The notes under the pieces were generated by a model. That model was not told where the DNA came from. It made no database searches and saw nothing but the letters and a program-made list of their open reading frames with translations. A program made the position numbers and the translations under genes. This document shows positions 47,036 to 56,312 of a stretch of DNA of 64,000 bases, one piece after another; the first letter of the stretch is position 1, and every line of letters starts with the position of its first letter. Source of the stretch: an uncultured Marinobacter sp. (GTDB lineage: Bacteria > Pseudomonadota > Gammaproteobacteria > Pseudomonadales > Oleiphilaceae). The stretch is from positions 1 through 64,000 of the forward strand of contig NZ_CAMPJO010000009.1 of the NCBI RefSeq assembly GCF_946886895.1. Direction: 5' to 3'.

Positions 47036-50000
47036 TCATGCTTCTGCCAGCGCCGCTGCTGCTTCCACATCCACCGACACCAGGCGCGAACATCCGGGTT
47101 CATGCATGGTCACCCCCATCAACTGGTTCGCCATTTCCATGGCGATCTTGTTGTGAGTGATGTAGATGAACTGAACCTGGCTGGACATTTCCTTCACCAT
47201 ATTGGCGTACCGGCTCACGTTGGCATCATCCAGGGGGGCGTCGACCTCGTCCAGCATACAGAATGGCGCCGGATTGAGCTGGAAAATGGAAAACACCAGG
47301 GCAATGGCGGTCAGCGCCTTTTCACCGCCGGACAACAGATGGATGGTGCTGTTCTTTTTGCCGGGCGGGCGGGCCATGATGGTCACCCCGGTTTCCAGCA
47401 GATCTTCGCCGGTGAGTTCCAGGTAGGCATTACCGCCGCCAAATACTTTCGGAAACAGCGCCTGCAAACCACCGTTCACCTGGTCAAAGGTTTCCTTGAA
47501 ACGCTGGCGCGTTTCCCGGTCAATCTTGCGAATGGCGTTGTCCAGCGTTTCCAGCGCCTCGGTCAGATCCTCGTGCTGACTGTCCAGATAGGTCTTGCGT
47601 TCGCTCTGTACCTGGTACTCTTCAATGGCGGCCAGATTGATGGCCCCCAGCCGCTGAATGCGATTCCCGATCTTTTCCAGTGACTCGGCCCAGTCCTTTT
47701 CGTTAGCCTCCTCCGGTAACCGGGACAGCACATCCTGAAGCTTTACATCCAGTTCCTGAAGTTGCTCAACGTGGTTGCCGGAGCGGATTTCCAGGGCCTG
47801 GGATTCCATCTTGAGCTTTTCCAGCCGGGAGCGAACGTCCTGAATCCGATGGTCCGTACCACTGCGCCCCTGCTCTTTCTCGCGCACCTCCCGATCGATT
47901 TCCTCCAGGGCGTCGCGGGCCGCACCCAGCTTTTCCTCTTCCGCAAGCCGGCGGTCCAGCAACCCTTCGAGCTGCATCTGAAGGTCTTCAATCGGCTCCT
48001 CGGCACTTTCCCGGGACTCCCGGAGAATCTCCAGCCGCTCCTCAAGGCGTTCTTTCTGCAATTGCATGCGATCGATGGTCTGGCGCAGGCCGTCCCGCTG
48101 GCTGTTCAGGGTCTGCAGCTGTAACTGCAACTGGTGAGCGTGGTCCCGATCGTGCCGGGCCTCCTGGCGCAACCGGTCCAGGGTCTCGCGCAGATCGTCC
48201 CGCTGCGCCAGCAGTCGTTCTTTTTCCTCGTCGCTGCTCTCCGACGACGCCAGGGCCTCCTGCCATTCTTCACGAGCCACCTGAAGGTGCTCCTGGCGCT
48301 CGTCCAGGTTTACCGCGACGTCATCACTATCGTCGCGGATTCTCGCCAGCCGGGCGTCAATCTGCTCGGCCCGGGCGCGCAGGCCGCTGATTTTCGAAGA
48401 CAGGTTCCCAAGTTCCCGCTCGGCCTCGCCCAGACGAACCTGGGCTTCATCCCTCGCGGCCTCGGCCTGCTCGGTTCGCTCCTGAAGTTGATCCTGGCGT
48501 GCACTCACCGTCTCAAGCGCAGCTTCTGCCTGCATCAGCTGGTCCGACAGGTCGCTGACTTTCTTCTGGCGCTCAATGATACCGACCTGGCCGGCGTCGG
48601 AATCGGGCATCAGCACCCAGTCCCGAGAGACCCAGACGCCGTCCCGGGTCATCATGCTTTCACCGGCGGCGAGCGTCGGCCTTCCGGCTAGCGCCTCATC
48701 GAGAGAGCCGGCGGTACCAATACCGGCAAGCATCGCTGAAACGGCGTGCACTCCGGACACCTTGTCGGCCAGACCACCGGCTACCGGCGAGTCACCGGTT
48801 TTCGAATTCACCACGGCCAGCCCTTTTGGCGCGCCGGTTAAGGCCTGGGACAATGCGTCGATACCCGGCAACGCCAGCCCTTGGGTAAACCGGCCAATCA
48901 CCTGTTCCACCGCAAATTCCCAGCCATCGTCGATCCGCAATGCCCCTGCCACCCGGGGCGCATCCTGCAACGCGTGTTCCGACAGCCAGGCCTGAAGGTT
49001 ATCGTCCTGACCGCCCATCTGTTCATCCAGCAACACCTGCTGAGACTCGAGGGCCGCCCTCAGGCTCTGCACCCGCTGGTTTTCATCGGCAACCGCCTGC
49101 TCGCCATCACGCTGCTGTTGCCGCGCTTCATAAAGAGTCTCCTGGGCTGCCTCAATTTGCTCCGCAGCCTCTTCACGCTGTAGCGACAGGGTTTCCTGCT
49201 GCTCAAGCAGATCCTCAAGCTCAGCCCGATCCATCTGCCCGTCCAGCAACGCCTGTTCGTCCTGCAGTCGCTCCCGGCGGCTCCGGAGTTGCTCGATGGC
49301 CTCTTCCAGGGACCGGATACGGGATTGCGCGAGCTCCGCCTGGCGCCGGGCGTCGGCGGAGCGGGTACTGAATGTCTCCCAGCGGTGCTGCCAGTCGCTC
49401 ATGGCGTCTTCTGCCTGCTGAAGCTTTTCCCCGGACTCTTCGGCGCGAGTGGCCAGTGCTTCCTGCTCCGGCTCGATCATATCCAGCTCTTCCTGAATAC
49501 CCGCCAGCTTGCTCTCGTCCTGCTCCAGTTCACGGGCCAGCTCACGCTCGTTGGCCATGGCCTGATCGAGCTCGGCGGCGGTTTGCCGGCTGCGCTCACG
49601 CTGGTGCTCAAGGCTCTGCTCAATACGGGCAATGTCGGCACCCGCTTCGTAGTAACGAGCCTGAGCCTTGTTGAAGTGCTCGGTGCGCTCCTGGTGATTG
49701 TCGCGCAGGGACTCCAGGGACGTCTCCAGGCTGACCCGCTCGGTCAGATACTTCTCCAGCTCCAGCTCGGTCTCCCGGATCTTGCCGCGCGAAGCCTGCA
49801 AGTCATTGTCCAGGGCCTGCCAGCGCAGGACCGTCAGCTCGGCTTTGGTCTGCCGTTCTTCCTGTTTGTAGGCTTTGTACTTCTCAGCCGCCGCCGCCTG
49901 GCGTTCAAGGTGCTGCAATTGCCGGCCCAGTTCATCCCGCAGATCGGTCAGCCGTTCGAGATTTTCATGGGTGCGCCGTATCCGGTTTTCCGTCTCGCGA

Positions 50001-50530
50001 CGACGCTCCTTGTACTTGGAGATGCCGGCGGCTTCCTCGATGTAGATCCGCAACTCTTCCGGTTTGGCCTCAATCAGCCTGGAAATCATCCCCTGCTCGA
50101 TGATGGCGTAGCTGCGGGGACCCAGGCCGGTACCGAGAAAAAGATCGGTGATATCCCGCCGCCGGCACTTCGAGCCATTCAGGAAATAATCGGACTGGCC
50201 TTCCCGGGAAACCCGGCGACGCACGGAAATTTCATTGAAGCGGACAAACTCACCCGGCGCCGACCCGTCGCTGTTGTCAAACACCAGCTCAATCGAGGCC
50301 TGGCCCACAGGTTTGCGGGCACTGGAGCCGTTGAAGATAACGTCGGTCATGGACTCGCCACGAAGGTACTTGGCCGAGCTTTCGCCCATCACCCACCGAA
50401 CCGCATCGATAATGTTGGATTTGCCACAGCCGTTGGGGCCCACCACCGCCGTCATATTGGAGGGGAAAGGTACCGTGGTCGGATCGACAAAGGACTTGAA
50501 GCCGGCCAGCTTGATGGATTTGAGGCGCAT
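47036..50530 (-). CDS. smc: Chromosome segregation protein SMC
   Basis: The 1164-residue SMC protein has Walker A GPNGCGKS at residues 31-38, two long coiled coils, a hinge around 510-660 (LALPGIDALSQALTGAPKGLAVV, TRDGVWVSRDWVLMPDS), signature LLSGGEKALTAIALVFSIF and Walker B CMLDEVDAPLDDANV. It forms condensin with ScpA and ScpB, whose genes lie only 3 kb away on the same strand. The start is one base after the stop of a GntR-type regulator gene, so both are probably cotranscribed. Confidence 0.97.
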   Translation of the reverse strand: MRLKSIKLAGFKSFVDPTTVPFPSNMTAVVGPNGCGKSNIIDAVRWVMGESSAKYLRGESMTDVIFNGSSARKPVGQASIELVFDNSDGSAPGEFVRFNEISVRRRVSREGQSDYFLNGSKCRRRDITDLFLGTGLGPRSYAIIEQGMISRLIEAKPEELRIYIEEAAGISKYKERRRETENRIRRTHENLERLTDLRDELGRQLQHLERQAAAAEKYKAYKQEERQTKAELTVLRWQALDNDLQASRGKIRETELELEKYLTERVSLETSLESLRDNHQERTEHFNKAQARYYEAGADIARIEQSLEHQRERSRQTAAELDQAMANERELARELEQDESKLAGIQEELDMIEPEQEALATRAEESGEKLQQAEDAMSDWQHRWETFSTRSADARRQAELAQSRIRSLEEAIEQLRSRRERLQDEQALLDGQMDRAELEDLLEQQETLSLQREEAAEQIEAAQETLYEARQQQRDGEQAVADENQRVQSLRAALESQQVLLDEQMGGQDDNLQAWLSEHALQDAPRVAGALRIDDGWEFAVEQVIGRFTQGLALPGIDALSQALTGAPKGLAVVNSKTGDSPVAGGLADKVSGVHAVSAMLAGIGTAGSLDEALAGRPTLAAGESMMTRDGVWVSRDWVLMPDSDAGQVGIIERQKKVSDLSDQLMQAEAALETVSARQDQLQERTEQAEAARDEAQVRLGEAERELGNLSSKISGLRARAEQIDARLARIRDDSDDVAVNLDERQEHLQVAREEWQEALASSESSDEEKERLLAQRDDLRETLDRLRQEARHDRDHAHQLQLQLQTLNSQRDGLRQTIDRMQLQKERLEERLEILRESRESAEEPIEDLQMQLEGLLDRRLAEEEKLGAARDALEEIDREVREKEQGRSGTDHRIQDVRSRLEKLKMESQALEIRSGNHVEQLQELDVKLQDVLSRLPEEANEKDWAESLEKIGNRIQRLGAINLAAIEEYQVQSERKTYLDSQHEDLTEALETLDNAIRKIDRETRQRFKETFDQVNGGLQALFPKVFGGGNAYLELTGEDLLETGVTIMARPPGKKNSTIHLLSGGEKALTAIALVFSIFQLNPAPFCMLDEVDAPLDDANVSRYANMVKEMSSQVQFIYITHNKIAMEMANQLMGVTMHEPGCSRLVSVDVEAAAALAEA

Positions 50531-50531
50531 A

Positions 50532-51215
50532 TCAGGCGTGCTCCTCGTCCGTCAGAATGCTCAGTACCCGCTGGCGCTGGTGTTCACCAAACGCCCGGAT
50601 CACCGCCTGGAGACGATCTGCGTCGCCACTGCCCGCGGCCTCGGCCAGTTGCCGGAAAAACCGACCGGTTTCGCCGATTTCACCCCGGAAATGCTCCAGC
50701 GCCACGAAGTAGGTCCGGCTGATCGCCGGACGGAAATTCTCCAGGGTTTCTTCGAGAAACGGATTTTCCACCAGTCGGTAGGCGTATTGCATAACGCCAA
50801 AGCCGGCGTCGATGACCTGTTCGGCGGCATCGGGGGCGTCGGAATTGAGCGCGCCAATCACCGCCTGGAGCTCCCGCACCTGGCCCATGACCCCACCAAG
50901 CTGGGTGCCGGACCAGCGCTCCAGCACCTTTCGGCCCAGCATGCAGAGCAAATCAATATAGATGTCGTAGAGGCTGTTGACGCTGTCTGGGGTCAGGCTG
51001 GAGACGACCGCACCGCGCCGGGGGAAGATATCGACCAGATGCCGGCGCTCCAGGATCAACAGGGCTTCACGAACCGATCCACGGCTGACGTTCAGCTCGC
51101 CGGAGACCTTGAGTTCCTGAATCCGTTCACCCGGTTGCAGATCCCGGGTAATGATCCGCTGGCCCAGATGCTGGGCTATTTGTTCGGACAGACTTTCAGG
51201 GGCCTGAAACCTCAT
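50532..51215 (-). CDS. GntR-family (FadR/FCD) transcriptional regulator
   Basis: The 227-residue regulator has an N-terminal winged helix (RIQELKVSGELNVSRGSVREALLILERRHLVDIFPRRGAVV) and an all-helical FCD ligand domain (YDIYIDLLCMLGRKVLERW, FFRQLAEAAGSGDADRLQAVIRAFGEHQRQRVL). FCD regulators usually sense organic acids or fatty acyl compounds; no ligand can be assigned. It overlaps almost completely in operon structure with smc, one base apart, which is an unusual pairing for a metabolic regulator. Confidence 0.9.
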   Translation of the reverse strand: MRFQAPESLSEQIAQHLGQRIITRDLQPGERIQELKVSGELNVSRGSVREALLILERRHLVDIFPRRGAVVSSLTPDSVNSLYDIYIDLLCMLGRKVLERWSGTQLGGVMGQVRELQAVIGALNSDAPDAAEQVIDAGFGVMQYAYRLVENPFLEETLENFRPAISRTYFVALEHFRGEIGETGRFFRQLAEAAGSGDADRLQAVIRAFGEHQRQRVLSILTDEEHA

Positions 51216-51349
51216 AAAGTTAATCGCTCACTTCCGCAGACAGCAGGTTCACAAGCGCAGGAGTTTACCACAGCGACCGGCCAGCCCCACCCCCTTGTCG
51301 GCCATTTTGCCGGAGTGCGGTCACGGCCCTGGCCGTGAATTGCCGACTT

Positions 51350-51450
51350 TTTGGCGAATGGCCGCCCTGCCCAGACTTTTTTGGATGAGTTCACTTTAGA
51401 TTTTAATCGTATACTATTGTTTTTTATTGATTTTGTTATATAGGTATGAA
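51350..51450 (+). promoter_or_regulatory. AT-rich promoter region upstream of the diguanylate cyclase
   Basis: This stretch is strikingly AT-rich for the window (ATTTTAATCGTATACTATTG and TTTTTTATTGATTTTG). TATACT at 51410-51415 is a likely -10; no -35 at 16-18 bases is convincing. AT-rich DNA here could also bind nucleoid silencers. It probably drives the downstream cyclase gene rightward and possibly the GntR gene leftward. Confidence 0.35.
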
Positions 51451-51503
51451 AACTGCTTTCATCTGCCGCTATCAAGTCATCGTCTGCGACAGAGTGAGCC
51501 GTA

Positions 51504-52430
51504 GTGAAACACATTCCAACCCTACAACGATCCACATCCCGGCCCCGGAAGCTTGCCGCCCTGCGGCAGGCGCACCAGGACTGGAGCGATTCCGCCGACA
51601 TCCTGACCCGGCTGACCCGACGACTGTCGACGTCACTGTCGCTGGAAATCCAGTTGGGCATTCTGGCCGAGGAACTGTCTGACACCATCCCGTTCGACGC
51701 CCTGAATTACCGCCACCGGATCGGACACCGGGATTTCGTCTACGTTACCGGCATGGGTGGGCCCCACCGCTGCGAGTACCGTCTGTCCCTCGAAGGCGTT
51801 CATTACGGAACGCTGTCACTGCAGCGCCGCCAAAAGTTCACCGAGGAGGAATTACAGGGTATCGAGATGGTCATCGGGGCGGCCATCTGCCAGCTTCGCA
51901 ACGGATGCCACTACCTTGCCATTGAGCAGGCGGCGTTAACCGATTCGCTGACCGGCGTCCCCAACAAACGCGCCCTGGATGACGCCCTGACCCGCGACAG
52001 TGGCCTGGCGAACCGCCATGGCACACAGTATTCCCTGATCCTGTGCGACCTCGACCACTTCAAAAATGTGAACGATGAACATGGCCACGTGATGGGCGAT
52101 CACATGCTTCGGTTATCGGCGGAAGCCCTGGAGCGGACGCTCAGAACCTCAGACAGTGTCTACCGCTTCGGCGGCGAGGAATTTGCCATTCTGCTGCCGC
52201 ACACCGGCGAGGCGGAAGCAAGGGACGTTGCTGACCGGGCCCGCCATGAGGTCGGGAAGCTGCAGGTGGATGCCGGCGGCAGGAACCTGGTTATTACCGC
52301 CAGTTGCGGCGTTGCCACCTATCTGGCGGATGAGTCACCGGAACAGTGGCTTGCCCGGGCCGATGAAGCCTTGTACCGCGCCAAGAAACAGGGCCGGAAC
52401 TGTACCCGGGTGTTCGCCACGCTTTCCTAG
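51504..52430 (+). CDS. GGDEF-domain diguanylate cyclase
   Basis: The 308-residue soluble protein has an N-terminal GAF-like region (about 25-140, HRDFVYVTGMGGPHRCEYRLSLEGVHYGTLSL) and a GGDEF domain (TDSLTGVPNKRALDDAL onward). The active-site motif is GGEEF at 223-227, which is catalytically competent, and RTSD stands exactly five residues earlier, giving an intact inhibitory I-site. It should make c-di-GMP with product inhibition. The frame begins with GTG at 51504; no better start is visible. It is convergent with rluB, overlapping by four bases. Confidence 0.9.
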   Translation: MKHIPTLQRSTSRPRKLAALRQAHQDWSDSADILTRLTRRLSTSLSLEIQLGILAEELSDTIPFDALNYRHRIGHRDFVYVTGMGGPHRCEYRLSLEGVHYGTLSLQRRQKFTEEELQGIEMVIGAAICQLRNGCHYLAIEQAALTDSLTGVPNKRALDDALTRDSGLANRHGTQYSLILCDLDHFKNVNDEHGHVMGDHMLRLSAEALERTLRTSDSVYRFGGEEFAILLPHTGEAEARDVADRARHEVGKLQVDAGGRNLVITASCGVATYLADESPEQWLARADEALYRAKKQGRNCTRVFATLS

Positions 52431-53404
52431 CGTTTGTCCTGACGTTTGTCTGGCCGCTTGTCGTTCCGCTTGCCAGCGCCAGGACGGGAGTCGCTCACGT
52501 CCCACTTGCGGCTACCGGATTTCTTCGCCGGCCGCCCGGGGCTTTTCCGGCGCTGCCGATCATGGGTCGCTTGCTCACCGGGGGTTTTCTGGGGGATATC
52601 GACAGCCGCCAGACCGACCGTGCGGCTGAGCATGTCCACCGCTTTCTGGTCCAGCTCTTCCCACTTGCCAAGTGTCAGACGACTGGGCAGGAAGACCGGC
52701 CCATAACGAACCCGCTTCAGCCGACTGACTCTGACGCCCTGGGATTCCCAAAGACGCCGGACTTCCCGGTTACGGCCCTCCAGCAGGGTGACGTGGAACC
52801 AGCGGTTGATACCACTGCCGCCGGCCGGAGAGATGTCGCTGAACCTGGCCTGGCCGTCGTCCAGCAATACACCCTGCAACAACCGCTCAATCATCGCATC
52901 ATCCACCTCGCCAAAGACCCGGACCGCGTACTCGCGGTCGATCTGGCGCGACGGGTGCATCAGACGATTGGCCAGTTCGCCATCGGTGGTAAACAACACC
53001 AGCCCGGTGGTGTTGATATCCAGCCTGCCGATCGAAATCCAGCGGTGGTCCTTCAGCCGGGGCAGGCGATCAAACACCGTCGGCCGGCCTTCCGGATCCT
53101 TGCGCGTTGTCACTTCCCCTTCGGGCTTGTTGTAGATCAGAACCCGGCGCAGTAATCCGGTCGCCTCGGCCACCTCAAGTCGCTTGCCATCGAGCTCAAA
53201 GCGATCCGTTGCCGTCGCCTTCTGGCCCGGTGAAACCACCTGCCCGTTCAGCGTCAGCCGGCCCTCGGCCATCCAGCCTTCAATTTCCCGCCGGGAACCT
53301 ACCCCTGCCCGTGCCAGCAGTTTCTGTACGCGTTCGGCTCCTCCATGGGAGACAATATCACTGGCCGGTTCGGCCGATTTTTTTCCGGGGCGCTCTGACG
53401 CCAT
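52427..53404 (-). CDS. rluB: 23S rRNA pseudouridine(2605) synthase RluB
   Basis: The 325-residue enzyme has an N-terminal S4 domain (VQKLLARAGVGSRREIEGWM) and an RsuA/RluB catalytic domain with IGRLDINTTGLVLFTTDGELAN, the aspartate of GRLD being catalytic. A basic C-terminal tail of about 55 residues rich in Lys, Arg and Asp (ending in short DKR repeats) follows. It is the last gene of the trpS-scpA-scpB-rluB series. Confidence 0.93.
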   Translation of the reverse strand: MASERPGKKSAEPASDIVSHGGAERVQKLLARAGVGSRREIEGWMAEGRLTLNGQVVSPGQKATATDRFELDGKRLEVAEATGLLRRVLIYNKPEGEVTTRKDPEGRPTVFDRLPRLKDHRWISIGRLDINTTGLVLFTTDGELANRLMHPSRQIDREYAVRVFGEVDDAMIERLLQGVLLDDGQARFSDISPAGGSGINRWFHVTLLEGRNREVRRLWESQGVRVSRLKRVRYGPVFLPSRLTLGKWEELDQKAVDMLSRTVGLAAVDIPQKTPGEQATHDRQRRKSPGRPAKKSGSRKWDVSDSRPGAGKRNDKRPDKRQDKR

Positions 53405-53443
53405 GAACCTAATCCTTACTCAGTGGCTGATACCGGAGTGGCA

Positions 53444-54094
53444 TCAGTGAAGTGTCTGGTTTTGCTCGTCGTTGTCGGCATCGGGCCCGGATGTCGCCTT
53501 CGGCGAGTCGAATTCAATCTCCGCCTGCATACTGCGCTCAATTTCCCGGCCGATCTCTTCGAGATCCCGAATCTCCGACAGCGGTGGTAACTGATCCAGG
53601 CCCGTCAGATTAAAATAATCCAGGAACTGTTTGCTGGTGGCATACATGGCGGGCCGGCCCGGAACATCCCGGTGCCCAACCACCCGTACCCACTCTCGCT
53701 CAAGCAGGGTGCGAATGATATTGCTGCTTACCGTAACACCCCGGATATCCTCGATTTCGCCCCGGGTAATCGGCTGCCGGTAGGCAATCAATGCCAGGGT
53801 TTCCAGCAGGGCCCTGGAATAACGCTGGGGTTTTTCCTCATAGAGCCGGCCAACCCAGGGCGCATAGGCCTCACGCACCTGCAGGCGATAGCCGCTGGCG
53901 ACGTGCTTCAGCTCGAACCCGCGGCCCTCGCACGCATTCTCCAGCATCACCAGCACGTGCTCCATAACCTGCCGGGCAGGACGCTCGTCCTCCGCGAACA
54001 GATCCCGGAGCTGATCCACCGACAAGGGCTTGCCCGCGGCCAGCAAGGCCGCCTCGACAATGGCCTGGAGTTTCAACAGATGCGATTCATTCAT
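53444..54094 (-). CDS. scpB: Segregation and condensation protein ScpB
   Basis: The 216-residue winged-helix protein pairs with ScpA to close the SMC ring. It shows the ScpB pattern: LLKLQAIVEAALLAAGKPLSVDQLRDLF, RYSRALLETLALIAYRQPITRGEIEDIRGV and the second winged helix RTLLEREWVRVVGHRDVPGRPAMYATSKQFLDYF. It lies 41 bases after scpA and 39 bases before rluB in one operon. Confidence 0.95.
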   Translation of the reverse strand: MNESHLLKLQAIVEAALLAAGKPLSVDQLRDLFAEDERPARQVMEHVLVMLENACEGRGFELKHVASGYRLQVREAYAPWVGRLYEEKPQRYSRALLETLALIAYRQPITRGEIEDIRGVTVSSNIIRTLLEREWVRVVGHRDVPGRPAMYATSKQFLDYFNLTGLDQLPPLSEIRDLEEIGREIERSMQAEIEFDSPKATSGPDADNDEQNQTLH

Positions 54095-54135
54095 GGTGTG
54101 GTCCGTGTTCCTGTGCCTGGTGAATGGCCGTCACC

Positions 54136-54966
54136 TTAACGGGCTGCCCGCGCCCGGACATGAATGGGCCCAAGCACCTCGGCCTGGACAACTTCGATCA
54201 GCTGTTCCTTGACCAGCTCCAGGGTGGCCAGAAAGGTAACCACGACCCCAAGCTTGCCCTCCTGAAGGGTGAACAGGCTTTCAAAGGTCACGAAGCGGTC
54301 ATCCCGCAGTGCCGACAAAATGGCGGACATCCGTTCGCGGGTGGACAGCTTCTCCCGTTCAACGTGGTGACTGGTGAACAGATCAGCCCGTTTGAGCACG
54401 CCCTGAAGGGCCAGCAGCATTTCCCGGAGATCGACATCCGGGTGCGGCTGACGGGACGGCAGCTCCGGCAGAGCGGCGGAGGCAACAACGTTGTCCCGTT
54501 CAAGCCGGGGCATCTGGTCAATATCCTCTGCGGCCTGCTTGAACCGCTCATACTGCTGAAGTCGACGAATCAGTTCGGCACGAGGATCCACCTCTTCTTC
54601 ATCGTCGCTCTCCTGGCGAGGCAGGAGCATCCGCGATTTAATTTCCGCCAGGGTCGCGGCCATCACCAGGTATTCCGCCGCCAGCTCAAAACGCATGGCC
54701 TCCACCGCGCCGATATAGTCCATGTACTGGCGGGTGATTTCGCTGACGTCGATGTCCAGGATGTTCATATTCTGCCGCCGGATCAGATACAGCAGCAAAT
54801 CCAGCGGTCCCTCAAAGGCTTCCAGGAAAACCGCCAGGGCATCCGGAGGAATGTAGAGATCTTTGGGAATATCCACCAGTGGCTTACCGGAAACCCGTGC
54901 CAGCGGCGATGCTTCCGCTTCGGACTCGGATGCGGGTAAAACCTCAGGGGTGGACTCTTCCGTCAT
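54136..54966 (-). CDS. scpA: Segregation and condensation protein ScpA
   Basis: The 276-residue kleisin of the SMC complex has the ScpA N-terminus (VFLEAFEGPLDLLLYLIRRQNMNILDIDVSEITRQYMDYI), AAEYLVMAATLAEIKSRMLLP and a C-terminal winged helix (VVTFLATLELVKEQLIEVVQAEVLGPIHV). A polar N-terminal extension of about 35 residues precedes the domain. The gene begins 12 bases after the trpS stop. Confidence 0.95.
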   Translation of the reverse strand: MTEESTPEVLPASESEAEASPLARVSGKPLVDIPKDLYIPPDALAVFLEAFEGPLDLLLYLIRRQNMNILDIDVSEITRQYMDYIGAVEAMRFELAAEYLVMAATLAEIKSRMLLPRQESDDEEEVDPRAELIRRLQQYERFKQAAEDIDQMPRLERDNVVASAALPELPSRQPHPDVDLREMLLALQGVLKRADLFTSHHVEREKLSTRERMSAILSALRDDRFVTFESLFTLQEGKLGVVVTFLATLELVKEQLIEVVQAEVLGPIHVRARAAR

Positions 54967-54978
54967 GACCTTTTCCCT

Positions 54979-56193
54979 TTAACGGTAGCCCAGGCCCATG
55001 GCGGCCCGGACCTCTTCAAGCGTGTCCCTTGCCGCATCCCGGGCGTGCTCACGCCCTTCCTGCAGAATCGAATGCACCAGATCCGGGTTACCCTCATATT
55101 CCCGGGCCCGCTCATGCAGGGGGCGCTGCTCCTCAACAATGGCGTCGATCAGGGGTTTCTTGCAATCCAGACAACCGATACCCGCACTGCGACACCCGGT
55201 TTGCACCCACTCCCGGGTGTCCTCGTCTGAATAGACCTTGTGCATGCTCCAGACCGGGCACTTCTCGGGTTCGCCAGGGTCCGTGCGACGCACTCGCTGG
55301 GGGTCGGTCTGCATGGTGCGGATCTTCTGGGCGACACTGTCCGGGTCTTCCCGCAAACCGATGGTGTTGTGGTAGGACTTGGACATTTTCTGGCCATCCA
55401 GGCCCGGGAGCTTCGATTCCGGCGTCAGCAACGGCTGGGGTTCTGGCAGAATCACCTTGCCGCCGCCTTCGATATAGCCGTACAGTCGCTCGCGATCGCC
55501 CAGGGAAATATTCTGCTGCTCCTTCAAAAGGGCCCGCGCGGTTTCCAGGGCCTCCATGTCGCCCTCTTCTTGATAACGCTTCTTGAGGGTGCGATACAGC
55601 TTGGCGTTTTTCTTGCCCATCTTGACAATGGCGCCCTCGGCCTGCTCCTCAAAGCCAGGCTCGCGCCCGTAGATGTGGTTAAACCGGCGGGCAATCTCAC
55701 GGGTGATTTCCACGTGGGACACCTGGTCCGCACCCACCGGCACCTTGCCGGCACGGTACATGAGGATGTCGGCGCTCTGCAGCAGCGGATACCCGAGGAA
55801 ACCATAGGTCGCCAGGTCCTTCTCGCGCAGTTTTTCCTGCTGATCCTTGAAGGTGGGGATCCGTTCCAGCCAGCCCAGTGGCGTAATCATTGACAGCAGC
55901 AGGTGCAGCTCCGCGTGTTCCGGCACCTGGGACTGGATAAACAGGGTTGAGGAACCCGGATTGACGCCGGCGGCAAGCCAGTCAATCACCATGTCCCAGA
56001 CACTCTGCTCAATCCCGGACGGGTCGTCGTACTGGGTCGTGAGGGCATGCCAGTCCGCAACGAAGAAAAAGCACTCGAATTCGTGCTGGAGTTTCACCCA
56101 GTTCTTCAGCACCCCATGGTAGTGACCAAGGTGCAGTTTTCCGGTCGGACGCATACCGGACAAAACCCTTTGCTGGGAATCGACAGAACTCAA
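54979..56193 (-). CDS. trpS: Tryptophanyl-tRNA synthetase
   Basis: The 404-residue class I synthetase charges tRNA-Trp. It has the HIGH-type motif HLGH at 21-24 (RPTGKLHLGHYHG) and KMSKS at 269-273. At 404 residues it is longer than the 334-residue E. coli enzyme and belongs to the longer Pseudomonas-type form. The start codon is TTG, preceded by AAGGAG eight bases upstream; the only early ATG would remove the conserved N-terminus. It is first in an operon with scpA, scpB and rluB. Confidence 0.95.
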   Translation of the reverse strand: MSSVDSQQRVLSGMRPTGKLHLGHYHGVLKNWVKLQHEFECFFFVADWHALTTQYDDPSGIEQSVWDMVIDWLAAGVNPGSSTLFIQSQVPEHAELHLLLSMITPLGWLERIPTFKDQQEKLREKDLATYGFLGYPLLQSADILMYRAGKVPVGADQVSHVEITREIARRFNHIYGREPGFEEQAEGAIVKMGKKNAKLYRTLKKRYQEEGDMEALETARALLKEQQNISLGDRERLYGYIEGGGKVILPEPQPLLTPESKLPGLDGQKMSKSYHNTIGLREDPDSVAQKIRTMQTDPQRVRRTDPGEPEKCPVWSMHKVYSDEDTREWVQTGCRSAGIGCLDCKKPLIDAIVEEQRPLHERAREYEGNPDLVHSILQEGREHARDAARDTLEEVRAAMGLGYR

Positions 56194-56259
56194 AGCACGA
56201 ACTCCTTATTTTGTATGGGAACCGCCATCATAGTGCAGGCGACCCGGCATTATAAATAA

Positions 56260-56295
56260 AAAACCCCCGCTCTGCAGGGCAGAAACGGGGGTTTT
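56260..56295 (-). terminator. Rho-independent terminator of the suc operon
   Basis: AAAACCCCCG and CGGGGGTTTT form a long stem enclosing a small inner hairpin (TCTGC/GCAGA); read leftward it runs into TTTTTTATTT. It lies 18 bases after the sucD stop and separates the suc operon from trpS. Confidence 0.9.
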
Positions 56296-56312
56296 ACTGA
56301 GAGAAGGCCGAC

